Source: a virus
Virus record (IMG/VR): IMGVR_UViG_3300010296_000116
Span: 1-21,196 of that record
Direction: 5' to 3' (one strand)
Length of the DNA: 21,196 bases
This document shows, one piece after another, positions 9,599-16,808 of this stretch. Numbering within the stretch: position 1 is the first letter of the stretch; every line of letters begins with the position of its first letter. The notes below the pieces were generated by a model, which saw nothing but the letters and a program-made list of their open reading frames with translations, did not search any database and was not told the origin of the DNA. The position numbers were made by a program, and so were the translations under genes.

Positions 9599-9844
9599 TT
9601 ACGTACCGTTGGTGGTAGTAACGGTCGCGGAACCGCTGGCGCTCGTAACAACGAGAACGTCAACCGTGCGCGTACCGCCGGTAGAGCCAACCGCGATGAT
9701 TACATCATCTTGGTTAAGCTGGTTGGTTACATCGTTGAAGTAACCGGAACCGGCAATAGTGGCAACCGCGTCAGCAGATTCATAGAGAAAAAGCTGCTTG
9801 TTCCCACCGCCAACCTTGTGCAGATCACTTGCAGAAAGAGCCAT
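9599..9844 (-). CDS. Small beta-rich capsid decoration / head-fibre-type protein
   Basis: 81 aa, ATG at 9844 with a perfect AAGGAGG seven bases upstream, implying high expression. The segment LFLYESADAVATIAGSGYFN followed by DVTNQLNQDDVIIAV matches the small module common in phage head-fibre and decoration proteins, and the C-terminus is serine-, threonine- and valine-rich beta sequence (VVTSASGSATVTTTNGT). It follows the capsid gene by 12 bp, the place where BPP-1 and related phages keep a capsid cement protein. A surface decoration role is inferred from position and module. Confidence 0.75.
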   Translation of the reverse strand: MALSASDLHKVGGGNKQLFLYESADAVATIAGSGYFNDVTNQLNQDDVIIAVGSTGGTRTVDVLVVTSASGSATVTTTNGT

Positions 9845-9856
9845 CAGTAAGCCTCC

Positions 9857-10678
9857 TTATTCGCTGCACTGAACTTCGAACACAGAATTGTCGTCGATAA
9901 GGACGGCTCCCTGCGAAAGCATCGAAGTAACAAGGTTAGAAACTTTTTCCGGAACATAGTTCACCTCGGTCGCGATGTCAGCGCCGGTCGCAATACCAAT
10001 GCCAGACTTGTGCCAGCAGAAGGTCTTGCGGTTGCCGGAGCCATCCGTAGGCAGGCCGGAGTGAACCATCCAAACATAGCCCAGCCAACGCTTAGCCGTC
10101 ATACCGCCCTTGTACGGGAGGTCGTCAGAGCCAATAAAGTCCGCGTCAGCAAAAGCACTAATGCCCAGAAGTTCCGTCCACTGGTCAGGGGCGACAACCC
10201 AATAACGCTGACCGTCATCAGGAACATCGTTTTCGCCCATGTTTTCAAACACCGTAAAGATTTTTGTGGTGTTAATGCCCGTCGAACCATGAACGGTCGT
10301 GTTTGACGTTCCGTCAAGCGCGTCCGTAATGAGTTCGTCGGTCTTACGACCCAAAGCCGCAGCAGCGTTAAGCGCAACAACCTGACGCTCATCGATGTTG
10401 GTCTTCAGCTCGTCCAGACGATCAATGTAGTCCGCTGCATAGTAGTCAGTCAGCGTCACATCAACCGAGCTGTGCGTCAAGTTCATCGCCGCCACTTCAG
10501 CGTTGCGCGCTTTGGTAACAGCCGTTCCAGTGCCTACTTTCTGGAACCGAGCAGTCGAGCCGGTAACGCCAGTGATGTTACGGCCCAGCGGACGGAGTTT
10601 CGACCCCATACGCTGATAAGCAACATGCACTTCCGACTCAAACTGCGTAATAAAGGCATCGGAAATATCGAGTGCCAT
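9857..10678 (-). CDS. Major capsid protein
   Basis: 273 aa, ATG at 10678 with GAGGA close upstream. Features typical of HK97-fold capsid proteins of this group are the N-terminal FITQFESEVHVAYQRMGSKL, a beta segment (TGSTARFQKVGTGTAVTKAR), the spine-helix region ERQVVALNAAAALGRKTDEL, and late strands. It lies directly downstream of the scaffold gene and upstream of a small decoration-type gene. It is shorter than T7 gp10 (345 aa) and more like capsid proteins of BPP-1-type or marine podoviruses. It lies behind a terminator-like hairpin and a repeated motif that may give it separate transcription. Confidence 0.92.
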   Translation of the reverse strand: MALDISDAFITQFESEVHVAYQRMGSKLRPLGRNITGVTGSTARFQKVGTGTAVTKARNAEVAAMNLTHSSVDVTLTDYYAADYIDRLDELKTNIDERQVVALNAAAALGRKTDELITDALDGTSNTTVHGSTGINTTKIFTVFENMGENDVPDDGQRYWVVAPDQWTELLGISAFADADFIGSDDLPYKGGMTAKRWLGYVWMVHSGLPTDGSGNRKTFCWHKSGIGIATGADIATEVNYVPEKVSNLVTSMLSQGAVLIDDNSVFEVQCSE

Positions 10679-10775
10679 TTCATCCTCACAGTTAAAAGTT
10701 GGTGTCAGCGGTTATCCCATTTCCGCGCTGCTTGGTTGTCCGAGGGCCAAGCAAATTTCGTTGTGGGGCCGTGTT

Positions 10776-10802
10776 AAAAAAAGAACGCGGCACTAAACCG
10801 CG
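10776..10802 (-). terminator. Rho-independent-type terminator or attenuator in the scaffold-capsid gap
   Basis: On the minus strand CGCGG (10802-10798) pairs with CCGCG (10790-10786) around a 7-base loop, followed by TTC and seven Ts (10782-10776). The stem is short but all GC. It lies just after the repeated motif at 10803-10815 and about 100 bp before the capsid start, so it could terminate read-through from the upstream operon or act as a 5' attenuator. Confidence 0.6.
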
Positions 10803-10815
10803 CAACGCACATTGA
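10803..10815 (-). promoter_or_regulatory. Repeated AATGTGCGTTG motif, copy 1 (upstream of capsid gene)
   Basis: Minus strand reads TCAATGTGCGTTG. The same core occurs at 14186-14174, 17062-17051 and 17616-17605, always in or at the edge of a gap and always on the coding strand of the late genes. In this copy CGCAC/GTGCG also forms a 5-bp hairpin around TCAAT. I interpret it as a candidate phage-specific promoter for the capsid gene; this is inference from recurrence and position. Confidence 0.5.
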
Positions 10816-10847
10816 GTGCGCAAGGTGGGTCGGCCCTCTACAAAACT

Positions 10848-11597
10848 TTAACGAACTCGGCTTACCAGCTTTTCTACCTGCTTAACGTACTGGTCCCTTT
10901 CATTCGGGTCCCAGTATCGCGGGTCATTCATCATGTCTCGAATATCCTGGCGGGTCGGGGCCTGCTCAGCAATAGAGCCAGTTACGGCCGCCATATTAAC
11001 TGGCGTTGTTCTGTTAATAAGGTGCTCCATAATCTGCACCCCATTGGCTGTAGAGCACATCTGCGCAACTACAGGGAACAGCTCAGCCGGTAGATTTTGG
11101 CGAGACCATACCTCTACCGCGTCTACACGAACACGAGCGTTTTCACCCAAAGCCGCCATTTCTTCGACTGGATTGGGCATCTCAGACATGCGACGATTGA
11201 CGTATTGTGTTAACCCCGCATTGAACTGATCTTGGCTGAGGCCTGCTTCAAAAGCAGTTTCGCGCCACCAACCAAGCAGCGGGTCATCACCGTCAAGATT
11301 TGCCAGAGCATCCCCAACGGGACCAGTATCAGGCAGAGCGTAATCATCCTTGCTGGCCGGGCGATCCGCCATGCGCGTTTGCACGTATTCTTCAGCCACA
11401 GAGGCGCGAAGCTCCTCCATGCGCTTACCGTTATAGCTTTCAAGTTCTTTATAAGATTGCAAAAGCCGGTCGGTATCAATCGCAGCATTTTCTGAATTCC
11501 AAAATTTTTCTGGTACATTTTCGGGGCGCTCTGACCCAGAGGGCTCAGAGGAAAAGTTTTGCCCTTCACTTCCGGTGTTCGCTGTTTCATCACTCAT
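10848..11597 (-). CDS. Capsid scaffolding protein (T7 gp9-like)
   Basis: 249 aa from the ATG at 11597; a GTG two codons upstream is possible, but AAAGG lies eight bases before the ATG and too close to the GTG. The protein is acidic and low in complexity at the N-terminus (SDETANTGSEGQNFSSEPSG). It then has VPEKFWNSENAAIDTDRLLQ and SYKELE, a pattern shared by podoviral scaffold proteins, and ends in a basic helix (DQYVKQVEKLVSRVR) of the kind that contacts capsid protein. It lies immediately before the capsid gene and overlaps the Bbp19-like gene by 8 bp. T7 gp9 is 307 aa. It would assemble inside the procapsid and leave before packaging. Confidence 0.88.
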   Translation of the reverse strand: MSDETANTGSEGQNFSSEPSGSERPENVPEKFWNSENAAIDTDRLLQSYKELESYNGKRMEELRASVAEEYVQTRMADRPASKDDYALPDTGPVGDALANLDGDDPLLGWWRETAFEAGLSQDQFNAGLTQYVNRRMSEMPNPVEEMAALGENARVRVDAVEVWSRQNLPAELFPVVAQMCSTANGVQIMEHLINRTTPVNMAAVTGSIAEQAPTRQDIRDMMNDPRYWDPNERDQYVKQVEKLVSRVR

Positions 11598-11853
11598 GCT
11601 CACGGCCTTTCTTTACGCGGTTTTGTATAATTGCGGCCAGATACCGCATCCCTTCCAAGTGCATTAGTTTATTCGGCCCTATTTCCGGGCCAGACACTTG
11701 GTCGATTGAAATACTGCGAATATATGCTAAAGCTTTTTCTCCGTTGTCTCCAGCAAATACCGCAGCAAACAAAGAGTTTAGATTTTTTTCTACTTCACTG
11801 TTTCTAACCGTGCCATCAACCGATAGCGCATTGTTACTGTGTTGGTTCTGCAT
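11590..11853 (-). CDS. Bbp19-like small phage protein
   Basis: 87 aa. I chose the ATG at 11853 (MQNQHSNNALSVDG), which overlaps the portal end by only 20 bp and has AGG six bases upstream. The segment LFAAVFAGDNGEKALAYIRS and the late MHLEGMRYLAAIIQNRVKKG match the pattern of small Bbp19-type proteins found between portal and scaffold genes in many podoviruses. Function is unknown; a role in head assembly is suggested only by the conserved position. A longer frame reading back into the portal gene exists, but its extra residues look like portal shadow. Confidence 0.75.
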   Translation of the reverse strand: MQNQHSNNALSVDGTVRNSEVEKNLNSLFAAVFAGDNGEKALAYIRSISIDQVSGPEIGPNKLMHLEGMRYLAAIIQNRVKKGREHE

Positions 11854-13417
11854 CCGAAGCCTGCATTTGCTGTTGCTGCGCACTGCTCGCCGCTTGCTGC
11901 AAATACCGAAGCAAGCTCTTACGCTCCACGTCTGTGCGCAAGATTTCTGGTGGAACACCTAAACGTTCCGCCATAAATGCCGCTGCTTCTTCTGGCTTTA
12001 CTGTCAGGGACAAAGCTTGCGGACCAAACCTTGCGCCAATCAACTCAATAAACCGATCAACTGTTGTCACGTCTTGCAGCTTCTGTGAACGAGCAAGGGG
12101 TGATGTAGCAGCAATTCTGATGTCTCGTCCATTGATTTGCGGGACTTCAATCAGGCCACGTTTTTTGAGAATGTAAATAACGCGCTGCAAAAGAGGTTGA
12201 ACCAACTCTGCCTGCAGCCGTCCAAACGCACTGCCTATCTGCCTAGACAGGTCGGCCATGCGCTCCGCGACTTCAGTCGCGCTCATCGGTGTCTTGTTTG
12301 GATCACCGAGCATTTCGTTGTAAAGCGCGCGTCGAATGTTTAACCGCATATCATTAAGGATAAGTTGGGCAACATCGAATCGTCCGGGCGGTGCAATCGG
12401 ACTCAGCCCGCTTGATCCGGGTGCGCGCGGAACAACGGTTCCCGGAACAAGGTTAATCGTATCAGGATTAACTGTTCCATCATCATCTACTTGCCAGATA
12501 CCAGAGATGGCAAGCTGTGCGTTTTCCAAAATCAACTCAACTGTTAGGTTGGTCGTTCGGATTGCGGGAAGTGCGTTGAGCACAGGGCCGCGCCCGTAAA
12601 TTTCCCCACTGGCTTTAGACCAACGGAAAACCACCCAAGGTGAAGACCCCGTTCCTTTGAACTGGGTTTTGTAAACCACCGCTTTGTCATTTTTAGAAAT
12701 AACAATGTAATCGTATGCAACCTCATTTGGGCGCTCTGTGTTTCGCAGAGTGCACTCAATCAAGTCGCAGTATTGCGTTTGATTGGTCATCATACGCGCC
12801 TGCATAGAAGCAGGAATTTCTGCCCCCGGCCACATACGACTGATATCTTCATGACGCATACGTCGCGTCCGATAGACCCCCTCTATCTCATCATTCGGAC
12901 CGGCCTCTAAGTATACGTGAGGCAGCGGTACAGCATTGAATCGAACCGGATGGTTTACGTCACCTTCTTCTACCAAAAGGCAACCCGTGCCAACAGCAAG
13001 GTCCATGAAGCTTTCGTGGACTTCCTGATTAAAGTTACTGTTTTGCAGAATCTCAAAAATATATTCAGTTACGGAAGACAGCTGCCGATCCACTGCTTCT
13101 CGTTGATTTTCGGGAATCTCTTGTCCCGCTTTTAGGTCGGCCCAACGAGCAAAGGTGGGCACAAGTCCTGACTGCAAACGAGAAGAAAACTCCTGCACAC
13201 CAACAACCGCAGTTTCGTCAAAAATGCGATCTGTGCGGTCACTGCCTCCTGTTTCCATGTAGAAGCTTTCACGCGCAGGCAGCGTGTAAGTATAACAGTC
13301 CTCAAAGAGTGGAACCCAGTTTTCACGAATTGCACGAGCGCGCTCAAAGCGGCGCATATACAGTTCTACCGGATCGTCCGATGCAGTCGGGTACGGGGGA
13401 GACTCAACAACCACCAA
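11834..13417 (-). CDS. Portal (head-tail connector) protein, podovirus type
   Basis: 527 aa; T7 gp8 is 536. The family pattern is clear: an N-terminal YMRRFERARAIRENWVPLFE helix, SSRLQSGLVPTFARWADLKA, the FMDLAVGTGCLLVEE segment, then EIYGRGPVLNALPAIRTTNL and the late PMSATEVAERMADLSRQIGS. The C-terminus is glutamine- and alanine-rich. It would form the dodecameric ring at the head vertex that threads DNA and binds terminase and adaptor. The start is non-ATG: TTG at 13417 or GTG at 13414, with AGGA five to seven bases upstream, one base after the stop of the preceding gene. Assignment is strong; the exact start is not. Confidence 0.93.
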   Translation of the reverse strand: MVVVESPPYPTASDDPVELYMRRFERARAIRENWVPLFEDCYTYTLPARESFYMETGGSDRTDRIFDETAVVGVQEFSSRLQSGLVPTFARWADLKAGQEIPENQREAVDRQLSSVTEYIFEILQNSNFNQEVHESFMDLAVGTGCLLVEEGDVNHPVRFNAVPLPHVYLEAGPNDEIEGVYRTRRMRHEDISRMWPGAEIPASMQARMMTNQTQYCDLIECTLRNTERPNEVAYDYIVISKNDKAVVYKTQFKGTGSSPWVVFRWSKASGEIYGRGPVLNALPAIRTTNLTVELILENAQLAISGIWQVDDDGTVNPDTINLVPGTVVPRAPGSSGLSPIAPPGRFDVAQLILNDMRLNIRRALYNEMLGDPNKTPMSATEVAERMADLSRQIGSAFGRLQAELVQPLLQRVIYILKKRGLIEVPQINGRDIRIAATSPLARSQKLQDVTTVDRFIELIGARFGPQALSLTVKPEEAAAFMAERLGVPPEILRTDVERKSLLRYLQQAASSAQQQQMQASDAEPTQ

Positions 13418-13418
13418 G

Positions 13419-13664
13419 CTATCCTAGCGTTGTGCGTTTATCTTGACTACTGTCTTCAAAGCCAGCACCGCCAGCGCCGCCTGTAAACAGAGAAGCATAT
13501 CCCAAACGACCAGCTCTCAAGCGATCCTCACGACGCTCCTCTGCCGCAGCGAGTTCGTCTTCCTTTCGCTTTAGCTCAGCAAGCTGTTGCTCTTGAATTT
13601 GTTTTTGACGATTCAAATCTTCTTGGCTTGGACCGCTGGGTTTAGGCGACGACGGCACACACAT
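13419..13664 (-). CDS. Small coiled-coil phage protein before portal
   Basis: 81 aa, ATG at 13664 overlapping the stop of the gp13-like gene by one base. It starts MCVPSSPKPSG, then residues about 14-48 are charged and heptad-like (QEDLNRQKQIQEQQLAELKR), and it ends in a glycine-rich tail (LFTGGAGGAGFEDSSQ). Small proteins starting MC.P with a coiled coil and the GYASLFTGG-type tail are common next to portal genes in podoviruses. I know no proven function; a virion or head-assembly role is inferred from place. Confidence 0.75.
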   Translation of the reverse strand: MCVPSSPKPSGPSQEDLNRQKQIQEQQLAELKRKEDELAAAEERREDRLRAGRLGYASLFTGGAGGAGFEDSSQDKRTTLG

Positions 13665-14140
13665 TAATTACTGCTCCATGTAAATTTATGAAATGGCTCT
13701 CCAAACTTTCCAAAAGGCTTTGCAGGCAGCACGTCAAAACCTAATTTTTTAAGCCATGCAATTGATCTTTTGTTTTCTTGCCAAACGTAGTTTTCAAGAT
13801 GATCGTACATGTCCTGCCACCCAAGCAAAAAATGCCGAGAGTGCTTCATAAAGAAACTTTTGTTTCGTAGGCTCCTTGGCTCCAAGAAAGAGTCCATTGC
13901 CTTAGAACCAAGGAGCCAGGGCACACCTCGTTTCTGGCCCAACGAGGAAATGCCCCATATGGCGGTTGGTTGCCCATCATGAAGCCAAGTAAACGCACCA
14001 CGTGAATAACGCACTGCGTCAGCTAGCGTTTCAGCAAAAGGCTTGCCGTTACAATAGTAGCACTCAAAGACATCGACAGCTCGGGCATTGCTGGCAATAG
14101 CCTCAATGTCAGCCTTTGTCGTGCGTCTAAATTTATTCAT
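13664..14140 (-). CDS. T7 gp13-like protein with GNAT-type fold
   Basis: 158 aa from the ATG at 14140 (MNKFRRTTKADIEAI), which matches the opening of T7 gp13 (a short strand and then a helix after RPTKSTD). A TTG at 14176 could add 12 residues, but it has no ribosome binding site and overlaps the repeated motif. The segments FTWLHDGQPTAIWGISSLGQ and YVWQENKRSIAWLKKLGFDV follow the acetyltransferase-like topology, the second resembling the last helix and strand of GNAT folds. T7 gp13 is needed for internal core assembly. Here it follows TerL rather than gp12. Catalysis cannot be judged from sequence alone. Confidence 0.75.
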   Translation of the reverse strand: MNKFRRTTKADIEAIASNARAVDVFECYYCNGKPFAETLADAVRYSRGAFTWLHDGQPTAIWGISSLGQKRGVPWLLGSKAMDSFLEPRSLRNKSFFMKHSRHFLLGWQDMYDHLENYVWQENKRSIAWLKKLGFDVLPAKPFGKFGEPFHKFTWSSN

Positions 14141-14173
14141 GTCTGCCAGAAATGCTGTTAAAGATAACCTCTG

Positions 14174-14186
14174 CAACGCACATTAG
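14174..14186 (-). promoter_or_regulatory. Repeated AATGTGCGTTG motif, copy 2 (end of TerL)
   Basis: Minus strand reads CTAATGTGCGTTG, overlapping the TerL stop codon and lying about 34 bp before the ATG of the gp13-like gene. It shares ten consecutive bases (AATGTGCGTT) with copies 1 and 3. As a candidate promoter it would serve the gp13-like, portal and scaffold genes. Confidence 0.45.
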
Positions 14187-15712
14187 CGGGACAAGAAGCT
14201 AGCCCACGTTCGTGCTTTTTGTTTTTTAGGCTTGCGAGTAAAAACATCAAAGTCCCGCCTAACCTGAAAAGGCTCTGTTTTTTTCGCTCCGCCAAGAAGT
14301 TGCCGCCCCTCACCTGCGCCCAACAAAGCGTACTGTAGCGCATCATGGATGTGCGAAAATTTATTTTTAAACGGCCGGTCCTCATACCTGTCTCCAGATA
14401 CCGACAGTCTGCGATAATGATAGCCACCCTGGAATCCTTTAATGATGCTTAAACACGTCGGGTCTATAACTAGACCGGGCGAGCCATCAACCATACGCAT
14501 TAGGCATTGGTTCACGCTATCAAGGCGCAAGGCAACATCGTTCGATGGAGCAGGGCGAGCCTGCAAACCGACAGCGCGCAGGATTTGAAAGGGTGTTGTT
14601 TCATCGGTTTGCGCACGCATATCGCCAGCAGGGTCGCCGTGTACATATACGTTACAGGTTGGGAAAGTTGTGGCAATTTCGTGGCGAAGCAGCTCGGCAA
14701 AGCGAACTGTTCCCATGTCTACTGCAACCAACTCTCTTACAACGGCCCAGCGCCCACGCGGCAACTGCAAACAAAAGGCAGCAGCAGGTGTAAGGCCAAA
14801 GTCCAGCCCAACGTGTACTTCAGCGTTTTCAGGAATCTCTATAGCCTCTTTGGCTATGTGAACCTTGTCGTTGAACTGACTGTAGACGGGCTTGCCCTCT
14901 TCCACCATGCCTAGCCGGTTCATAACGTAGACATCAATCCATGAGCGCGTTTTGCCACGAATGATGTTGGAATAATAATCCGGCTGCAGGTTGTTTACGT
15001 TTTCTGCATTTAAGTTCTTGTTATAGCCGGTGACATTACCCTCGCTATCGCGGATTTCTTCCATGCCAGACGGTTGCGTATAGAACTCCCAGTTATCAGG
15101 CTTAACCATCATCAAGGCTTCTCCCTGAGAGATGTAGTCAGGAACAGGAGCATCGCCTGCCATGATGGGCCACCAATGGTCTTCCTCCGGGGCGTTTGTG
15201 TCTGCAATAACGCCATACCACGTGGGTCCGCCGTCGCGCATAGACGGGAAACGGCCTACACGCATTGTGCAAGCATCTACAATCGACTTAGGCACTTCAC
15301 GCGCTTCGTTGATAAACACGCCGGTCAGCTCAAGCGACAGAAGCTTACGCACGTCTTCAGGGCGATCAAGAGCCAGAAATATAACCTCCGCCTCAATCTC
15401 GCCACGTTTGAGCATATGCGTGTAAGGCACAGACCAGTTAAATTTTCCCCAGACATTTTCGGGAAACCAGTCTAGCCATGTCTTGATTGTCGTGGTCCGC
15501 AACTGTGGATTTGTGTTGCGGATGACGGCCCAGCGTGTCCGACGCACACCGTCTTTGTTCTTCTCCTGCATCATTGCTCGTCGCATGACCTCGATGCAGC
15601 AAGACACAGACTTGCCAGAGCCTACAGGACCACGGATACCACGAAAAAAAGTATCCGACTTCATAAATGTTTTTAGAGTTTCGCCGTCAGGCTTGTACTC
15701 AAGGGTGGCCAT
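14183..15712 (-). CDS. terL: Terminase large subunit (DNA-packaging ATPase and nuclease)
   Basis: 509 aa, ATG at 15712 immediately after the stop of the preceding gene. Residues 28-35 are a Walker A motif (GPVGSGKS) and 130-139 a Walker B-type strand with acidic residues (TGVFINEARE). The nuclease half shows the RNase-H-like acidic residues: GLDFG (D304), GDPAGD (D360, D364), and a late HDALQYAL (D457). This matches the two-domain motor that pumps DNA through the portal and cuts concatemers. It lies upstream of portal, unlike T7, where gp19 is at the far right end. All key residues appear present. Confidence 0.95.
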   Translation of the reverse strand: MATLEYKPDGETLKTFMKSDTFFRGIRGPVGSGKSVSCCIEVMRRAMMQEKNKDGVRRTRWAVIRNTNPQLRTTTIKTWLDWFPENVWGKFNWSVPYTHMLKRGEIEAEVIFLALDRPEDVRKLLSLELTGVFINEAREVPKSIVDACTMRVGRFPSMRDGGPTWYGVIADTNAPEEDHWWPIMAGDAPVPDYISQGEALMMVKPDNWEFYTQPSGMEEIRDSEGNVTGYNKNLNAENVNNLQPDYYSNIIRGKTRSWIDVYVMNRLGMVEEGKPVYSQFNDKVHIAKEAIEIPENAEVHVGLDFGLTPAAAFCLQLPRGRWAVVRELVAVDMGTVRFAELLRHEIATTFPTCNVYVHGDPAGDMRAQTDETTPFQILRAVGLQARPAPSNDVALRLDSVNQCLMRMVDGSPGLVIDPTCLSIIKGFQGGYHYRRLSVSGDRYEDRPFKNKFSHIHDALQYALLGAGEGRQLLGGAKKTEPFQVRRDFDVFTRKPKKQKARTWASFLSR

Positions 15713-16003
15713 CTACCACTTTACCTTATCGGCCCAGTACGCCGCAGACATCTTGCCCCGAGCAATATTCTTGCGATGTCTAGCTTTAAAGCTGGCGCGC
15801 TTCCGCTTCATCTTCTCGGACTCGCCAGCTTTGGGCTTGCCAGCAGTCTTAGCGCCCTGCTCGCCAAAGCGAATCGTTTTGATTTGATCACCTACCTTGG
15901 CAACCACAATATGAGACTTTTTGGGATGGCTGGGAGTGCGCTTGGGCTTATTGTAGCCGCTTACGCCAGCCCGAGCTAAACGAGGGTCTTTCTTTTCCGC
16001 CAT
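15713..16003 (-). CDS. Small basic conserved phage protein with YNKPKRTP motif
   Basis: 96 aa, ATG at 16003 overlapping the preceding stop, and ending next to the TerL start. Residues 14-39 (AGVSGYNKPKRTPSHPKKSH, then IVVAKV), IRFGEQG and the ending MSAAYWADKVKW match a family widespread in phages that I remember as DUF6321; that number is from memory. The protein is strongly basic. Function is not known; nucleic-acid binding is suggested by charge, and the tight link to TerL suggests packaging or head-related use. Confidence 0.85.
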   Translation of the reverse strand: MAEKKDPRLARAGVSGYNKPKRTPSHPKKSHIVVAKVGDQIKTIRFGEQGAKTAGKPKAGESEKMKRKRASFKARHRKNIARGKMSAAYWADKVKW

Positions 16004-16227
16004 TAGTGGACATAGCCTCCGTCAACGCCAGTGCGAATTAGCCGCGCAGCAGTTTCCGGTCCAAAGCTTTCAATAATGCGGTCAGCCTCATAGTCCGTGA
16101 CCAGCTCGGTGGGGTGATAGCGCATATGAACCTTCCGAACTATTGCTCGCAAACGGCGCAAGTCAGCTACAGACAGCTCGCTCACAAAGTTCCATGCCAG
16201 AGGCTTAGGTGCGTCTTCTTCGTCCAT
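16003..16227 (-). CDS. Small phage protein of unknown function, 74 aa
   Basis: I chose the ATG at 16227 (MDEEDAPKPLAWNFVSELSV), one base after the stop of the 100-aa gene; a longer reading would lie inside that gene. The core LRRLRAIVRKVHMRYHPTEL and VTDYEADRIIESFGPETAAR look like a compact helical protein, and similar small proteins are found near TerL in marine podoviruses. It is less basic than its neighbours. No function can be given. Confidence 0.75.
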   Translation of the reverse strand: MDEEDAPKPLAWNFVSELSVADLRRLRAIVRKVHMRYHPTELVTDYEADRIIESFGPETAARLIRTGVDGGYVH

Positions 16228-16228
16228 G

Positions 16229-16531
16229 TTAAGCTTTTTTAGCCTTAGTGCGGCGTTTGCGCAAGATGTCAGCGTCTGCCTTACGAGCGCCACCCTTACC
16301 AGTAGCGGCAGAACGCACACGGCCGATAGCCCAGCTCTGTGGCGTCTGCCCCGGCCGAGAACCACTAGAGAAATACGCTCCCATGCCTCGACGCGCAACT
16401 TGCCGGAGCTGAGTCGCAGTATACGGCGAGGAAGCCGCGTATTTCTTAACCGCCGCTTCTACAGCAGGGCCAAGCTTACGCGAGCCTTTTGCGTCGCCTT
16501 TCGCCTGCTTTTTTGTAGGAGCTTTTGACAT
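16229..16531 (-). CDS. Small basic phage protein with FSSGSRPGQTP motif
   Basis: 100 aa, ATG at 16531. The segment GMGAYFSSGSRPGQTPQSWA followed by IGRVRSAATGKGG is a conserved motif of a small phage family often near structural genes (I remember it as DUF5824-like). The N- and C-termini are lysine-rich (MSKAPTKKQAKGDAKGSRK; ILRKRRTKAKKA). It overlaps the 73-aa gene by 56 bp, unusually long for this operon, and no good ribosome binding site is visible, so it may be translated by coupling. Function is unknown; a DNA-contacting role is inferred from charge. Confidence 0.8.
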   Translation of the reverse strand: MSKAPTKKQAKGDAKGSRKLGPAVEAAVKKYAASSPYTATQLRQVARRGMGAYFSSGSRPGQTPQSWAIGRVRSAATGKGGARKADADILRKRRTKAKKA

Positions 16532-16697
16532 TTTTAGACCGCCGCTGAGCTATTTGGTTCATCTCAGTCTTCGTGAGCTTGCCAGCGCGGTACTTACGCG
16601 CAGTGCTCTTGATCTCACGTTCCTGCGCTTTAGGGTTCTTGGAACCCTTCACATACTTCTTATTCACGCCTCCGCGCGTCTTAGGCTGCTTAGGCAT
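16476..16697 (-). CDS. Tiny highly basic protein, 73 aa
   Basis: ATG at 16697, two bases after the stop of the 34-aa gene. About 26 of 73 residues are lysine or arginine against four glutamates, for example KKYVKGSKNPKAQEREIKST and the tail SSYKKAGERRRKRLA. The middle (YRAGKLTKTEMNQIAQRRSK) looks helical. It is a polycation with no recognised domain and probably binds nucleic acid. Its overlap with the 100-aa gene is long, but both frames look protein-like and end where the next begins in the operon pattern. Confidence 0.7.
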   Translation of the reverse strand: MPKQPKTRGGVNKKYVKGSKNPKAQEREIKSTARKYRAGKLTKTEMNQIAQRRSKNVKSSYKKAGERRRKRLA

Positions 16698-16699
16698 CC

Positions 16700-16804
16700 C
16701 TACTTCTTGCGGCTGTAACGCTTGCCAGAAGGCTTTACGCGCTTGCGGTACATAGAACTAGCCATCGACTTGGCAGCAGGGTTCCTGCGCTGACCGTAGG
16801 CCAT
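16700..16804 (-). CDS. Tiny protamine-like basic protein, 34 aa
   Basis: ATG at 16804, TAG at 16702-16700. It starts MAYGQRRNPAAKSMASSMYR and ends KRVKPSGKRYSRKK: twelve arginines or lysines and no acidic residue in 34 positions. It fits exactly between two small genes (4 bp after one stop, 2 bp before the next ATG), which supports it as real despite its length. Virion-packaged or DNA-binding use is a guess. Confidence 0.6.
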   Translation of the reverse strand: MAYGQRRNPAAKSMASSMYRKRVKPSGKRYSRKK

Positions 16805-16808
16805 TGGC

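Noticed and set aside
11854-11958. Extended start of the Bbp19-like gene
   Set aside because: Extra residues overlap the portal coding sequence and do not look like the family.
12516-12523. TGTGCGTT on plus strand in the portal gene, also at 13431-13438
   Set aside because: Inside coding sequence, opposite orientation and without the AAT flank of the four intergenic copies.
16312-16319. TGTGCGTT on minus strand inside the 100-aa gene
   Set aside because: In coding sequence and lacking the shared flanking bases (GTGTGCGTTC).
16228-16398. Extended start of the 74-aa gene
   Set aside because: The extra residues lie within the 100-aa gene; the ATG at 16227 directly follows its stop.
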